From: Catenulispora sp. MAP5-51 | Lineage (GTDB): Bacteria > Actinomycetota > Actinomycetes > Streptomycetales > Catenulisporaceae | Assembly (NCBI RefSeq): GCF_041261205.1 | Contig: NZ_JBGCCH010000001.1 | Location: forward strand, 186,001 to 250,000 | DNA length: 64,000 nucleotides | Direction: 5' to 3' | Shown: piece after piece, positions 25,505 to 33,669 of the stretch | Layout of the letters: every line of letters begins with the position of its first letter | Numbering within the stretch: position 1 is the first letter of the stretch | Translations under genes and position numbers: made by a program | Notes under the pieces: generated by a model | Databases searched by the model: none | Told to the model about the DNA's origin: nothing | The model's input: the letters and a program-made list of their open reading frames with translations, nothing else

Positions 25505-25999
25505 ATGGACACACCTGGCGTCGCCGCTCTGAACCGGGAGATCCACGCCGCCTACCTGGAGGAGCTCACCCCGGCCGAACGGTCGGCGCTGATGTCCTGG
25601 ACCGGGTTCTCCGCGACCTTCGCCGCGGTGCGGGCGATCACCTACAGCATCCGCAGCGGGAAGGGCCCGTTCCACAACGTCTCCGCCGGCAGTACCCACT
25701 TGCACCACTACCTGTGGGGGATCGCGATGGTCAGCGGGGTCGGCGCGGTCGCGGTGCACGGCACGGAGGAGAACCGCAGACATCCGGGCGTCGCGCTCGG
25801 CTACGGCACCGGGCTGGCGCTGATCGTGGACGAGTTCGCGCTGCTGCTGGACCTCAAGGACGTGTACTGGGCCAAGCAGGGGCGCCTGTCGGTGGACGTC
25901 GGCGTCGGGGGCATCGCGGTCGGTGGGACCGTCCTGGCTGCGCTGCCGATTCTGAAGCGGCTCGTCCAGAACCGTCCTTCCCGGGCTCGCAACCGCTGA
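25505..25999 (+). CDS. integral membrane protein with GSTHLHHYLWG motif
   Basis: A 164-residue protein. The N-terminal amphipathic segment reads MDTPGVAALNREIHAAYLEELTPAERSAL. About four hydrophobic helices follow, around residues 30-50, 65-82, 95-112 and 128-150. Between helices one and two lies GPFHNVSAGSTHLHHYLWGIAM; the two His residues could bind metal or be catalytic. The family is common in actinobacteria but I cannot name a function. The ATG at 25505 is preferred, though a GTG at 25451 would also be in frame; neither has a strong ribosome-binding site. It faces the P450 cluster tail to tail, with only 6 bases between stops. Confidence 0.7.
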   Translation: MDTPGVAALNREIHAAYLEELTPAERSALMSWTGFSATFAAVRAITYSIRSGKGPFHNVSAGSTHLHHYLWGIAMVSGVGAVAVHGTEENRRHPGVALGYGTGLALIVDEFALLLDLKDVYWAKQGRLSVDVGVGGIAVGGTVLAALPILKRLVQNRPSRARNR

Positions 26000-26005
26000 G
26001 CGCGG

Positions 26006-27223
26006 CTACCGCAGCCGCACCACCAATGTCTCCAGGCCTCGATGCCGCGGATTGGCCTGCCACCGGGCCCGGCCCCGCTCTCCGCGCGCGCTCCGCAGCT
26101 TCGGGAAGCGTGCGAACAGCCGGGTCAGGGCGATCTCGGCCTGCACCACCGCAAGCTGCGCCCCGAGGCAGCGATGGATGCCGTGTCCGAAAGCGAGATG
26201 CCCGCCGGGTGGGCGCGTGATGTCGAAGCGTTCCGGGTCCTCGAACACGGCCGGGTCGTGGTTCGCCGCCATCAGGGCCACGTGTACGAACTCCCCCGCG
26301 GGGATCTCGGTGCCGGCCAGGGTGACCGGTTCGGTGGTGTAGCGCAGGGATGCCAGTGCGGAGGAGCTCTCGAAGCGCAGCGTCTCCTGGACCGCGCCGT
26401 GGATCAGCGTCGGGTCGGCGCGGAGCTTGTCGAGCTGGTCCGGGTGGGCGAGCAGGGTGTGGACCGCGTTGGCGATGAGGTTGACAGTGGTCTGATGGCC
26501 GGCCACCACCAGCAGGAAGGCCATCGAGGTGATCTCGTCCACGGTCAGCCGGTCCCCGTCCTCCTCGGCCGCCAGCAGCGCCGACAGCAGGTCGTCGCCG
26601 GGGTGCTCACGTTTGTGGGCGACCAGGTTTTCGATGCGCACGCGGGTGTCCTCGGCGCTGGTCACCGAGACCTCGCCGTCGCCGTGGCCGCCGTCGACGG
26701 ATTTGCCGCGGACGGCGAACTGCGCGTGGTCGAACCCGGTGCCGCCGAAGAGCTCGAAGGCCACCGCGATGGGCAGCGGGAGGGCGAAGCGGCTGATGAG
26801 GTCGGCTTCCCGGGCGCCGGACAGGTCGTCCAGCAGAACGTCGACGAGCTCTGCGATGCGCGGCCGAAGCTCCTCGATGCGCCGAGCCGTATAAGCCTTC
26901 TGAACCAGCTTGCGCAGCCGCGTGTGCTCCGGCGGATCGGCGTTGAGCATGTGCGCGGTCAGCGCCTTGCCCGGGCCGCCCGAGGTCTCGCCGATGTACG
27001 CCGCGTAGCGCTCGGTCGCCGAATCCTTGGCCAGGCGCGGGTCGGCCAGGGCCGCCTTGGCGTCGGCGTGACGGGTGATCACCCAGCCCTGGAGCGGTAG
27101 CGGCCCGGGGAAGCGGATCGGCTGGGCGCCGCCGCGCCGGCGCCACTGCGCGTAATGCGCGTGTTGGTCACGGAAGAAGGCCTCGCCGACGTCTTCGAAC
27201 CCGAACCCGTCGCCGTTCGTCAC
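26006..27223 (-). CDS. cytochrome P450 (CYP105/107-like), third gene of RiPP cluster
   Basis: A 405-residue soluble bacterial P450 with all hallmarks: I-helix AGHQTT near residue 240, ExxR in QETLRFE near 280, and the haem loop FGHGIHRCLG near 348 with the Cys ligand. It would insert oxygen or couple C-H bonds using ferredoxin-supplied electrons. The GTG start overlaps the preceding P450 stop (GTGA), so the two P450s are translationally coupled and belong with the precursor peptide gene upstream. It may be a second tailoring enzyme acting on the cyclised peptide. No ferredoxin gene is adjacent. Confidence 0.9.
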   Translation of the reverse strand: MTNGDGFGFEDVGEAFFRDQHAHYAQWRRRGGAQPIRFPGPLPLQGWVITRHADAKAALADPRLAKDSATERYAAYIGETSGGPGKALTAHMLNADPPEHTRLRKLVQKAYTARRIEELRPRIAELVDVLLDDLSGAREADLISRFALPLPIAVAFELFGGTGFDHAQFAVRGKSVDGGHGDGEVSVTSAEDTRVRIENLVAHKREHPGDDLLSALLAAEEDGDRLTVDEITSMAFLLVVAGHQTTVNLIANAVHTLLAHPDQLDKLRADPTLIHGAVQETLRFESSSALASLRYTTEPVTLAGTEIPAGEFVHVALMAANHDPAVFEDPERFDITRPPGGHLAFGHGIHRCLGAQLAVVQAEIALTRLFARFPKLRSARGERGRARWQANPRHRGLETLVVRLR

Positions 27224-28266
27224 GCCCGGCGCCCTCGGACCAGCCGCACCTCGTCGACGCCGAGCAGGCCCAGCAGCGGCACCTTCGCCGAGTGCTGCCG
27301 GGGATCCACGACCAGCCCGTCGCGCCGGATCCGGTCCAGGAGCAGTTCGGCCAGCGGCATCACCATGTGCCGGCCCCAGCAGCGCTCCGAGACGTGTCCG
27401 AAGGGCAGGAAACCCGGCGCGGTGTCAGGGTCCAGACGGTCCCAGCGTTCGGGGCGGAAGGCGTCGGGATCGTCGAACAGCGCCGGATCGCGCTGCGAGA
27501 GCAGCGGCAGCACGAGGACGTCGTCCCGCTCGCCGATCCGCGCGTCGATCGCCGGGTATTCCGGGCTCGCCCGCCGCAATATGTTCCACGACGGCGGCAG
27601 CAATCGCAGCGACTCCATGATGACGTTCTTGTTACTGACTTCCGACGCGAATGGCGCGCCGAGCCACACCGCGTTCGCGACCAATGTCGAGACCGTGAAA
27701 CACAATGGCGCGGCGGCCCGCCGATATATGCCCATCGCGTAACGCCGGTCCTGATATCCCTTGGCGTCGGCGAACAATCCGGCCAGTCCTGTGGCGCCGC
27801 GCCGCCCGCGCGGCAGCGCCGCCCCGACGGTGATCACCGACCAGGTGAGCTTCGGGGTGAGCTCCAGGTTGCGGCTCATCAGCATCCGGAGCCGCCGCGG
27901 GTCCCCGGCCAGGATCATGTCGCGCAGGTAGGTGTGCCCGGTGATCGGCCACGGGCCGGCCAGGTCCGCCTCCGGCGCCGGCCGGCCGAGCGCGGCCTTC
28001 ACGTCGGCGCCGGTGACGTGCATGACCGCGGAGGCCTCGGGCCGGGCGATCGAGCGTCCGTGCAGCGGCTTGAACGTCGGCCGCTCCACCTCCGTGGCCC
28101 GGCGCGCGCCCAGGATCCGGTCGGCGATGCCGGGGTCGGCGACGCCGATGGTGTCGTGGTCGATGCGGAACAGGTCCTCGCCGGTCCGGTCCCGCAGCAT
28201 CGCGGCCAGCCGCGGCGAGAACACCGTCGTGCGGGCGCCGGCGACGGTGTTCGAGGAGGTGGTCAC
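27220..28266 (-). CDS. short divergent cytochrome P450, probable atropopeptide cyclase
   Basis: A 348-residue P450, about 50 residues shorter than usual. It retains ExxR in MESLRLLPPSW near residue 222, PERWDRLDPDTAPG, and a haem loop FGHVSERCWGRH near 295. The typical acidic-alcohol pair of the I-helix (AGxxT) is not visible. The N-terminal half is poorly like other P450s (WPITGHTYLRDMILAGDPRRL). It is the first gene after a precursor ending AWYFWY. In known atropopeptide clusters one P450 makes the aryl-aryl and aryl-amine bonds in such a core. This role is inferred from position and gene pairing. Start GTG 28266 follows AAAGGCGACC. Confidence 0.82.
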   Translation of the reverse strand: MTTSSNTVAGARTTVFSPRLAAMLRDRTGEDLFRIDHDTIGVADPGIADRILGARRATEVERPTFKPLHGRSIARPEASAVMHVTGADVKAALGRPAPEADLAGPWPITGHTYLRDMILAGDPRRLRMLMSRNLELTPKLTWSVITVGAALPRGRRGATGLAGLFADAKGYQDRRYAMGIYRRAAAPLCFTVSTLVANAVWLGAPFASEVSNKNVIMESLRLLPPSWNILRRASPEYPAIDARIGERDDVLVLPLLSQRDPALFDDPDAFRPERWDRLDPDTAPGFLPFGHVSERCWGRHMVMPLAELLLDRIRRDGLVVDPRQHSAKVPLLGLLGVDEVRLVRGRRA

Positions 28267-28341
28267 GGCGGGGTCGCCTTTCTGCGCCAGAGGGAGAACA
28301 GGGCCAGAGGGGAAAACTGCGCGGTGAGGAAAAACGGCGCC

Positions 28342-28377
28342 CCCGGCCGGGGCCCGCGTATGGCGGGTCCGGCCGGG
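28342..28377 (-). terminator. hairpin between precursor gene and first P450
   Basis: Bases 28342-28357 and 28363-28377 can form a 14-bp stem with one imperfection and a 5-base loop. It lies 24 bases beyond the precursor stop and 76 bases before the P450 start. Partial termination here would give more precursor than enzyme mRNA, as is common in RiPP operons. It may also stabilise the precursor transcript. Confidence 0.6.
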
Positions 28378-28400
28378 AACCGTTTGTCACCGGGCTCGGC

Positions 28401-28481
28401 TTAGTACCAGAAGTACCAAGCGCTGGCCTTCATGCTCTTCCGTGCGGCGACGGAATTGCGCAGAGCGAACAGGACCTTCAT
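28401..28481 (-). CDS. atropopeptide-type RiPP precursor, core AWYFWY
   Basis: A 26-codon gene with CCGGAGGGAGGACACCC just before its ATG at 28479-28481 and a TAA at 28401-28403. The peptide starts MKVLFALRNSVAARK and ends KASAWYFWY. Tryptorubin A, the founder of the atropopeptides, derives from the C-terminal hexapeptide AWYIWY of a similarly tiny precursor whose partner is a P450. Here Ile is replaced by Phe. The basic, partly hydrophobic 20-residue leader, the aromatic C-terminal hexapeptide and the P450 directly downstream together make the assignment strong. The predicted product is a polycyclic, cross-linked hexapeptide. A leader peptidase is not encoded nearby. Confidence 0.9.
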   Translation of the reverse strand: MKVLFALRNSVAARKSMKASAWYFWY

Positions 28482-28503
28482 GGGTGTCCTCCCTCCGGTG
28501 GTG

Positions 28504-28597
28504 AATGCTGACGGATCGCGTCAACAGGTGTCAGCATTGCACTTTCCAGAGATTCGGCAATGCTTGTCGATCAACGTTGAGGATCAGTTGAGGATCA
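28504..28597. promoter_or_regulatory. inverted and direct repeats in the precursor promoter region
   Basis: AATGCTGAC (28504-28512) pairs with GTCAGCATT (28530-28538). Farther out lie the palindrome TCAACGTTGA (28571-28580) and two adjacent exact copies of GTTGAGGATCA (28576-28586, 28587-28597). All sit in the 252-bp gap between the precursor and the divergent LmeA-like gene. Direct repeats at 11-base spacing are what SARP activators and some two-component regulators bind; the true regulator is unknown. Confidence 0.55.
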
Positions 28598-28733
28598 CGC
28601 TTTTTTGGGGGAATTCACAGGGACGGCAGGGTTTTGCGGGTTGTTCGAAGGGGAATTCGGCGCGGCCGCCGTACCCCTCGGCGGCGCGGATACGGCACTA
28701 TCGACGCGTGCTCACCGCGAAAGGGGCCCGCCA

Positions 28734-29468
28734 GTGCTGAGCCGGCTGCGTCGTCGCTCGTCCGTCATCGCCATGGCGGCCACCGTGCTGGTGGTCGTCG
28801 TGGTGCTGGTCGCCGATGTCGTGATCAAGCATGTCGCCGAGCAGCGCATCGCCAAGGTGGCCACCTGCCGCCTGCAGGCCACCGGGTCGGTCGGGGCCCG
28901 GCTGCCCGGGACCTTCGCCGGGCTCGGCGCGGTGGTGGGCAGCGTAGGGGATGTGCACGTCTCGGCCGACGGCGTGGCGCGCGATGGCGTCGCGGCGCAC
29001 GTCGACGCCGTGCTCCACGGAGTGACCACCGGCGGTGCGACCAGTGGCGGCACGGCAGTGGCGACCGCTCCCTACAGCGCCATGCGGCAGCAGTTGGTGC
29101 AGATGTCAGGGCTGACCGATCCGGTGATGTCGGCCGACGGCGCCGGACTGGTCATCGTCGGCAGCCGCTCCGGGATCCCGGTCGTCGTGCACGCGTCGAT
29201 CAGCACGAGTCCGGATGCGCTCACCGTCACGCCGACCGCGGTCCGGGTCCTGGGACGGGACATCCCGGTGTCGTCGCTGACCTCGATACCGCTGATCAAG
29301 GACCTGGCGCGGCAGCTCGATCCGAAGGTGTTCGCACTGCCGGGTCTGCCGGACGGCGCGGTCCTCACCGGCGCGCGGCCCGGCCAGTCCGGGCTGAGCC
29401 TGGATTTCTCGATCCCGAAGCACGGCGCGAGCAAGGCCGAGACCGTGTGCCCCGCAGCGACCGGCTGA
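28734..29468 (+). CDS. LmeA-like (DUF2993) membrane-anchored lipid-binding protein
   Basis: A 244-residue protein with one N-terminal membrane helix (SVIAMAATVLVVVVVLVADVVI, about 9-30) followed by KHVAEQRIAKVATCRLQATGSV. This is the usual beginning of DUF2993/LmeA proteins. The rest is an elongated beta-rich domain ending in a Cys-containing tail (AETVCPAATG). Mycobacterial LmeA binds phosphoinositides and helps mannan lipid maturation, so an extracytoplasmic lipid-handling role is likely. GTG 28734 follows GAAAGGGGCC. It is divergent from the RiPP cluster; no functional link is evident. Confidence 0.82.
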   Translation: MLSRLRRRSSVIAMAATVLVVVVVLVADVVIKHVAEQRIAKVATCRLQATGSVGARLPGTFAGLGAVVGSVGDVHVSADGVARDGVAAHVDAVLHGVTTGGATSGGTAVATAPYSAMRQQLVQMSGLTDPVMSADGAGLVIVGSRSGIPVVVHASISTSPDALTVTPTAVRVLGRDIPVSSLTSIPLIKDLARQLDPKVFALPGLPDGAVLTGARPGQSGLSLDFSIPKHGASKAETVCPAATG

Positions 29469-29517
29469 TCGGTTCTTTCCCATCTCAGACGCCCCTGATC
29501 CGGTACCGTCCTTGCCC

Positions 29518-30390
29518 GTGACGAGTCTTCGAATCGGTGTCATGTACGACCGCGCTTGGGCCCCCGAGGGACTTCCCGAGTTCGCACGCGAAGCCGAGCG
29601 CCTGGGCGCCGACGAGCTGTGGGTCGTGGAGGACCTCGGATGGGGCGGCGGCATCTCGGCGTCGGCGGTCGCTTTGGCGGCGACCTCCCGGATGCGGGTC
29701 GGTCTGGGAATCGCCCCGGCCCCGCTGCGCAACCCCGCGCTGTTGGCCATGGAGGCGGCCTTCCTGGCGCGTGTGTACCCCGGCCGGTTCGTCGCGGGCA
29801 TCGGCCACGGCGTCGGCGACTGGATGGCCTCGGTCGGGGCGGCCCCGGACTCACCGCTGAAGCTGCTGGCGGAGTCGACCGAAGCGGTGCGCGCATTGCT
29901 GCGGGGCGAGCAGGTCCAGACGCGGGGCAGCGAGGTCCGCATCGACGACCTGAAGCTCGTGCACCCGCCGGTGCAGGTCCCCCCGGTCGTGCTGGGCGTC
30001 GTACGGCCGCGCTCGCTCGAACTGGCCGGGCGCCTCGCGGACGGCACGGTGATCGCCGAAGGCCAAGGCCCCGCGGACCTGGAGGCGGCGCTCGCGCTGA
30101 TCCGCAAGGGCGGAGCCACACAGGAGCACGAGCTCATCGTGTTCGCCTTCGCGGCCGTGGCCGACGATGCCGAGCAGGCCGCAGCGGCGCTGCATCCCGC
30201 GATCGAAGGCCAGGCTGCCTGGCTCGGCCGCACCCCGGAGGAACTGTTCACCGTCAGCGGCACCCCCGCGCAGGCCGCCGCCCGGATCGCAGAGCTCGAA
30301 GCGGCCGGGGCGACCAGCGTCGTGCTGCGGTTCAGCGGGGAGGAGCCCGCGCGGCAGCTGGGGGAGACGCTGGCTGCGGTCAGGGGCTGA
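29518..30390 (+). CDS. LLM-class flavin-dependent oxidoreductase
   Basis: A 290-residue bacterial-luciferase-like TIM barrel, using F420 or FMN. Features are the N-terminal LRIGVMYDRAWAPEGLPEFAREAERLG, MRVGLGIAPAPLRNPALLAMEAAFL near 62-85, and GRFVAGIGHGVGDWM near 92. The C-terminal TVSGTPAQAAARIAELEAAGATSVVLRF is typical of F420-type enzymes. The start is GTG at 29518; TACCGT ending six bases upstream could be a -10 box, so the message may be leaderless. It follows the LmeA-like gene by 49 bases and ends four bases before the convergent NACHT gene. Substrate unknown. Confidence 0.85.
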   Translation: MTSLRIGVMYDRAWAPEGLPEFAREAERLGADELWVVEDLGWGGGISASAVALAATSRMRVGLGIAPAPLRNPALLAMEAAFLARVYPGRFVAGIGHGVGDWMASVGAAPDSPLKLLAESTEAVRALLRGEQVQTRGSEVRIDDLKLVHPPVQVPPVVLGVVRPRSLELAGRLADGTVIAEGQGPADLEAALALIRKGGATQEHELIVFAFAAVADDAEQAAAALHPAIEGQAAWLGRTPEELFTVSGTPAQAAARIAELEAAGATSVVLRFSGEEPARQLGETLAAVRG

Positions 30391-30394
30391 GCGG

Positions 30395-33300
30395 CTACCC
30401 GGCGGCCAGCTTCCTCAGCTTGGCGTGCGAGAGCTGCTCCAGACCGACGGTGATCGCCATCCGATCCGGCAGCTGAGCCAGCTGTCGAAAGGTGGCCGGC
30501 AGCGGAGGGCTGAGCAAGGACACGGCCTCCAGGGACGGCATGTCCATAAGGGGTGAGAGGTCGGGTACGTTGCCCTGGATCTCCAGCTTGCGAAGGCCGG
30601 TCAGCCGCTGAAGCGGTGCGAGTGAGGGGGGCATGTCGCCGCCGAGCCGGAGCTGTTCGATGTGCTGAAGCTTGTCCAGCAAGCGCTCGGTCAGCGCGGC
30701 CGGCATGTCGATGAGTGCTGCGCTCTTCAGATCCGCCACGGTATGAGGGCTTGCGACGAAGCTGCGGGCGATCTCATGGCCGTAGAGCTCGAGGGTGGTG
30801 AGCGAGGCGACCTCCGACAGGGCATCGAACACCGCGGCCGAGGTGCCGTCGTAGACGCGCACGGTTTCCAGGTGGGACAGCGTCGTCAGCGGGGTGAAGT
30901 CCCGGACGGCGGAGATGGTCGGCAGCCACAGGATGCGCAGTCCGGGGACCAGGGTGAGGAATTCCAAGTCCGTGAAGGACTCGCCCTGGGACAGGACGAG
31001 GTCGTCGAGACTGGTCAGCTCGGCCAGCGCGGCGAGGTTCGTGAAGGTGTCGGTCGACCAGATGATGAGGTTCCTCAGCGAGTCCCCGACGGCCGTGAGC
31101 GGGCTCAGATCCGAGATCCGGCCCTTGAACCACAGCCGCCGCACCGAGTCGACTCCGCGAAGCACCTCGGCGAGGTCGCCGGTGCCGATGAGCCCGATCG
31201 AATGGAAGACCAACCGGTCCGATGCGCTCTGCCAGGCCAGCAGTTCGTGCTGAGTGTCGACGAAGACGCCGGTCATCGACGGGTGAGTGCTGAGCCTGGA
31301 CAGGACCCGCGTGCCGTATTCGACCGCGTCGAAGTACTGACATGCTCGGATGAGCTCCGCCGCCGGCTCGCGTGCCGGGTTCTCCCGCGCATAGCCCGCC
31401 AGCAGATCCAGTGCCTTCGGCCCGCCGACGAGTGCGACCGTGGAGACCGTCGCCACAGCCGACATCGGAGGCAGCCCGGCCAAGCTCGTCGGCATCAGCC
31501 GCAGCACCGGGATCCGGGCCGAGGCCAACGACCGGGCCTCGTCACGCCGGCGCGGCGGCAGCATCGCGGCCAGACGGCGCTCGACCTCCTCGAGCACCGG
31601 CGTGTCCAGCGGGCCGCACGTCTCCAGACACGACGCGGCCAGCAGCCGCAGCCGCCGCGCGTGCTTGCCCTCCTGCCGCGCCCGCTCCAGGATGCCGGTC
31701 AGCAGGTCGTGCAGCGTCGGGCGGTTGGCGTGGCCGGCGGCCATGACCACGATCTCGCGCCAGGAGTCCAGGTGCGCGCGGTCCACCAGCATGCCGACGT
31801 CGCCCTGCTCCGCGCACTCCCGCGCGGTCAGGTACTCCTGGAACGTGCGGTGCACGAAGTCGACGCGTCCCAGCACCGGCTCGCGGACGATGCCGCTGCG
31901 CTGGGTCAGGTGCTCCAGCACGTTCCCGGCGTCCTCCGTGACGTTCGGCAGGGATTTCAGCCGCTCGGCGAGGCGCGCGAGCGCGTCCTCCTTCCGCAGT
32001 TCACTGCGATTGTTCAGGGACAGCCGCCACGCCAGGTACTGCAACAGCTTCAGCTTGCCGGAGGAGTCGAGGTCGACCTGCGAGGTGATGCCCCGCTCGG
32101 CGTCGCGCCGCTCCAGCAGCAGGTTGATCGCCGCCTTGTACAGGTCCATCCGGTTGCGCGGGAGCGTCATGCGGCGGTCGAGGTTCAGCGCGCACAACAT
32201 CGCGCACAGCAGCGGGCTGGTCGCGAGTCCCTGCAAGTGCTGGTTCGCATCGAGCTGCGCCAAGAGCCTGCGCTCGTACTCGGGCAGCTCCGCCTCGGTG
32301 CAGGGCATGTCGCCGGTTTCCCGTATCGCCGCGTGCCAGTGGCCGACGAGCTGGCGCACGTCGTTCGGGCTCATGCGCTCCAGCGACACGGCCGTGAAGC
32401 CGTCCTGCGCGAGCCACCGGTGGGAGGCCGCCGACGGCCGGGACGTCACCACGATCGACACCTGCGGATAGGCCGCCAGCAGGCCCCTGATCCACTCGCG
32501 GACGCCGGGCCGCTCGTCGGCGGGCAGCTCGTCGACGCCGTCCACCAGGATCAGTGCCTTGCCCGAGCGCAGCTGCCGGTGGGCCCACCGGTCAGGCGCG
32601 AGCCCGGATATCGCCGGGGCGGCCCGTTCCAGGAACTGCTCCGGCCGGGGCGGCGCGGAGCCCGCGTAGCCGCGCAGGGTGATGAGGAACGGCACATGCC
32701 CGTTCCAGTGCGCGAGGTCCGCCTCGAAGGCGCCGCGGGCGGCGGTGACCGCGAGCCAGCGCAGCAGCGTCGTCTTGCCCGATCCCGCCTCGCCGCGCAC
32801 GATCGAGAGCGAGGACTCGGCGATCGACTGCTCGATCCTCAGCGCCGCGGCCGGGGAGCGCGGATCGGCCAGCAGCTCGCCACGCTGCCACCGGTCCTGT
32901 GTGGTCCTGCGGGTGCCCACGCTGTCGGTCTGCGCCGACAGACTGATGTAGGCCACGCTCACCTTGGTCTCGGGGCGGAAGCGGTGGGTGTCGACGCCGA
33001 ACAGTTCGAGCATGTCCAGGGATTTCGCCAGGTACGACAGGTACTCGTACCGGAAGTCGCCGTCGTGCTGGTCGCCTTGCGGCGCCAGCAGCGAGCGCTG
33101 CGGCAGCCGTTCCAGCACCGCTTCCAGGGCCTGGCTCAGGGACGTCGTCCGCTCCAACAGCTCGGTGACGGCCCGGGGCTGGTAGCTCGCGTAGTGGGTG
33201 GCCAGCTGCGCGAAGACGGTGCAGCACTCGTCGAGCGTGCGTTCGTACAGCGCCGTCGCGTCGGCGCCGAGCCCGGCGGCGCGCTGCGCGTCGCGGGCGT

Positions 33301-33664
33301 GGTCCCTGACGGCCCTGGCCAGCCGCAACGGCTGTGCGTCGTTGGCGAACAGGAACTCGTCGGAGAGCTCGACCGACTCGAACGCCCGCAACGCCGCGTC
33401 GAAGGCCGCATCCCGTTCGCCCTCCGGAATCGAGGCCCACTCGCTCCCGAGCGCCTTCTCCAGCCGCTTGGCCACCGAGTCCCGGATGGCCTCCAGCTCG
33501 CGGTTCACGTGCCGCCGCTTGTAGTCGTCGGTGACCGTCAGATTGACCAGCTCGCTCAACGGCAGCGTGCGGTCCATCCGCTGATGCCGGTCGGCGACCA
33601 GGGCTTTGGCGGCTCGGTTCGCGACGACGTCGGCCAGATGCAGGATGGCTACCACGATCGACAT
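30395..33664 (-). CDS. NACHT ATPase with leucine-rich-repeat C-terminus (bacterial NLR-like)
   Basis: A 1089-residue STAND ATPase. The N-terminal 260 residues are helical (LADVVANRAAKALVADRHQR, SELVNLTVTDDYKRRHVNRE), as in actinobacterial NACHT proteins. The NACHT domain has Walker A GEAGSGKTTLLRWLA near 293, Walker B ALILVDGVDELP near 375, and sensor-like VTSRP. The helical winged part includes VDFVHRTFQEYLTARE. From about 850 on, irregular leucine-rich repeats follow (LSPLTAVGDSLRNLIIW, LTSLDDLVLS, LTGLRKLEIQG). Bacterial NACHT proteins of this layout (bNACHT/Avs-like) recognise phage proteins through the C-terminal part and trigger abortive infection. No nuclease or TIR effector domain is visible. 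An inverted repeat lies six bases before the ATG. Confidence 0.9.
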   Translation of the reverse strand: MSIVVAILHLADVVANRAAKALVADRHQRMDRTLPLSELVNLTVTDDYKRRHVNRELEAIRDSVAKRLEKALGSEWASIPEGERDAAFDAALRAFESVELSDEFLFANDAQPLRLARAVRDHARDAQRAAGLGADATALYERTLDECCTVFAQLATHYASYQPRAVTELLERTTSLSQALEAVLERLPQRSLLAPQGDQHDGDFRYEYLSYLAKSLDMLELFGVDTHRFRPETKVSVAYISLSAQTDSVGTRRTTQDRWQRGELLADPRSPAAALRIEQSIAESSLSIVRGEAGSGKTTLLRWLAVTAARGAFEADLAHWNGHVPFLITLRGYAGSAPPRPEQFLERAAPAISGLAPDRWAHRQLRSGKALILVDGVDELPADERPGVREWIRGLLAAYPQVSIVVTSRPSAASHRWLAQDGFTAVSLERMSPNDVRQLVGHWHAAIRETGDMPCTEAELPEYERRLLAQLDANQHLQGLATSPLLCAMLCALNLDRRMTLPRNRMDLYKAAINLLLERRDAERGITSQVDLDSSGKLKLLQYLAWRLSLNNRSELRKEDALARLAERLKSLPNVTEDAGNVLEHLTQRSGIVREPVLGRVDFVHRTFQEYLTARECAEQGDVGMLVDRAHLDSWREIVVMAAGHANRPTLHDLLTGILERARQEGKHARRLRLLAASCLETCGPLDTPVLEEVERRLAAMLPPRRRDEARSLASARIPVLRLMPTSLAGLPPMSAVATVSTVALVGGPKALDLLAGYARENPAREPAAELIRACQYFDAVEYGTRVLSRLSTHPSMTGVFVDTQHELLAWQSASDRLVFHSIGLIGTGDLAEVLRGVDSVRRLWFKGRISDLSPLTAVGDSLRNLIIWSTDTFTNLAALAELTSLDDLVLSQGESFTDLEFLTLVPGLRILWLPTISAVRDFTPLTTLSHLETVRVYDGTSAAVFDALSEVASLTTLELYGHEIARSFVASPHTVADLKSAALIDMPAALTERLLDKLQHIEQLRLGGDMPPSLAPLQRLTGLRKLEIQGNVPDLSPLMDMPSLEAVSLLSPPLPATFRQLAQLPDRMAITVGLEQLSHAKLRKLAAG

Positions 33665-33669
33665 CGTAC

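Noticed and set aside
28605..28733. Upstream extension of the LmeA-like gene to base 28605
   Set aside because: The extra 43 codons have no coding character, overlap the promoter region of both divergent genes, and the GTG at 28734 has a good ribosome-binding site just before the membrane helix.
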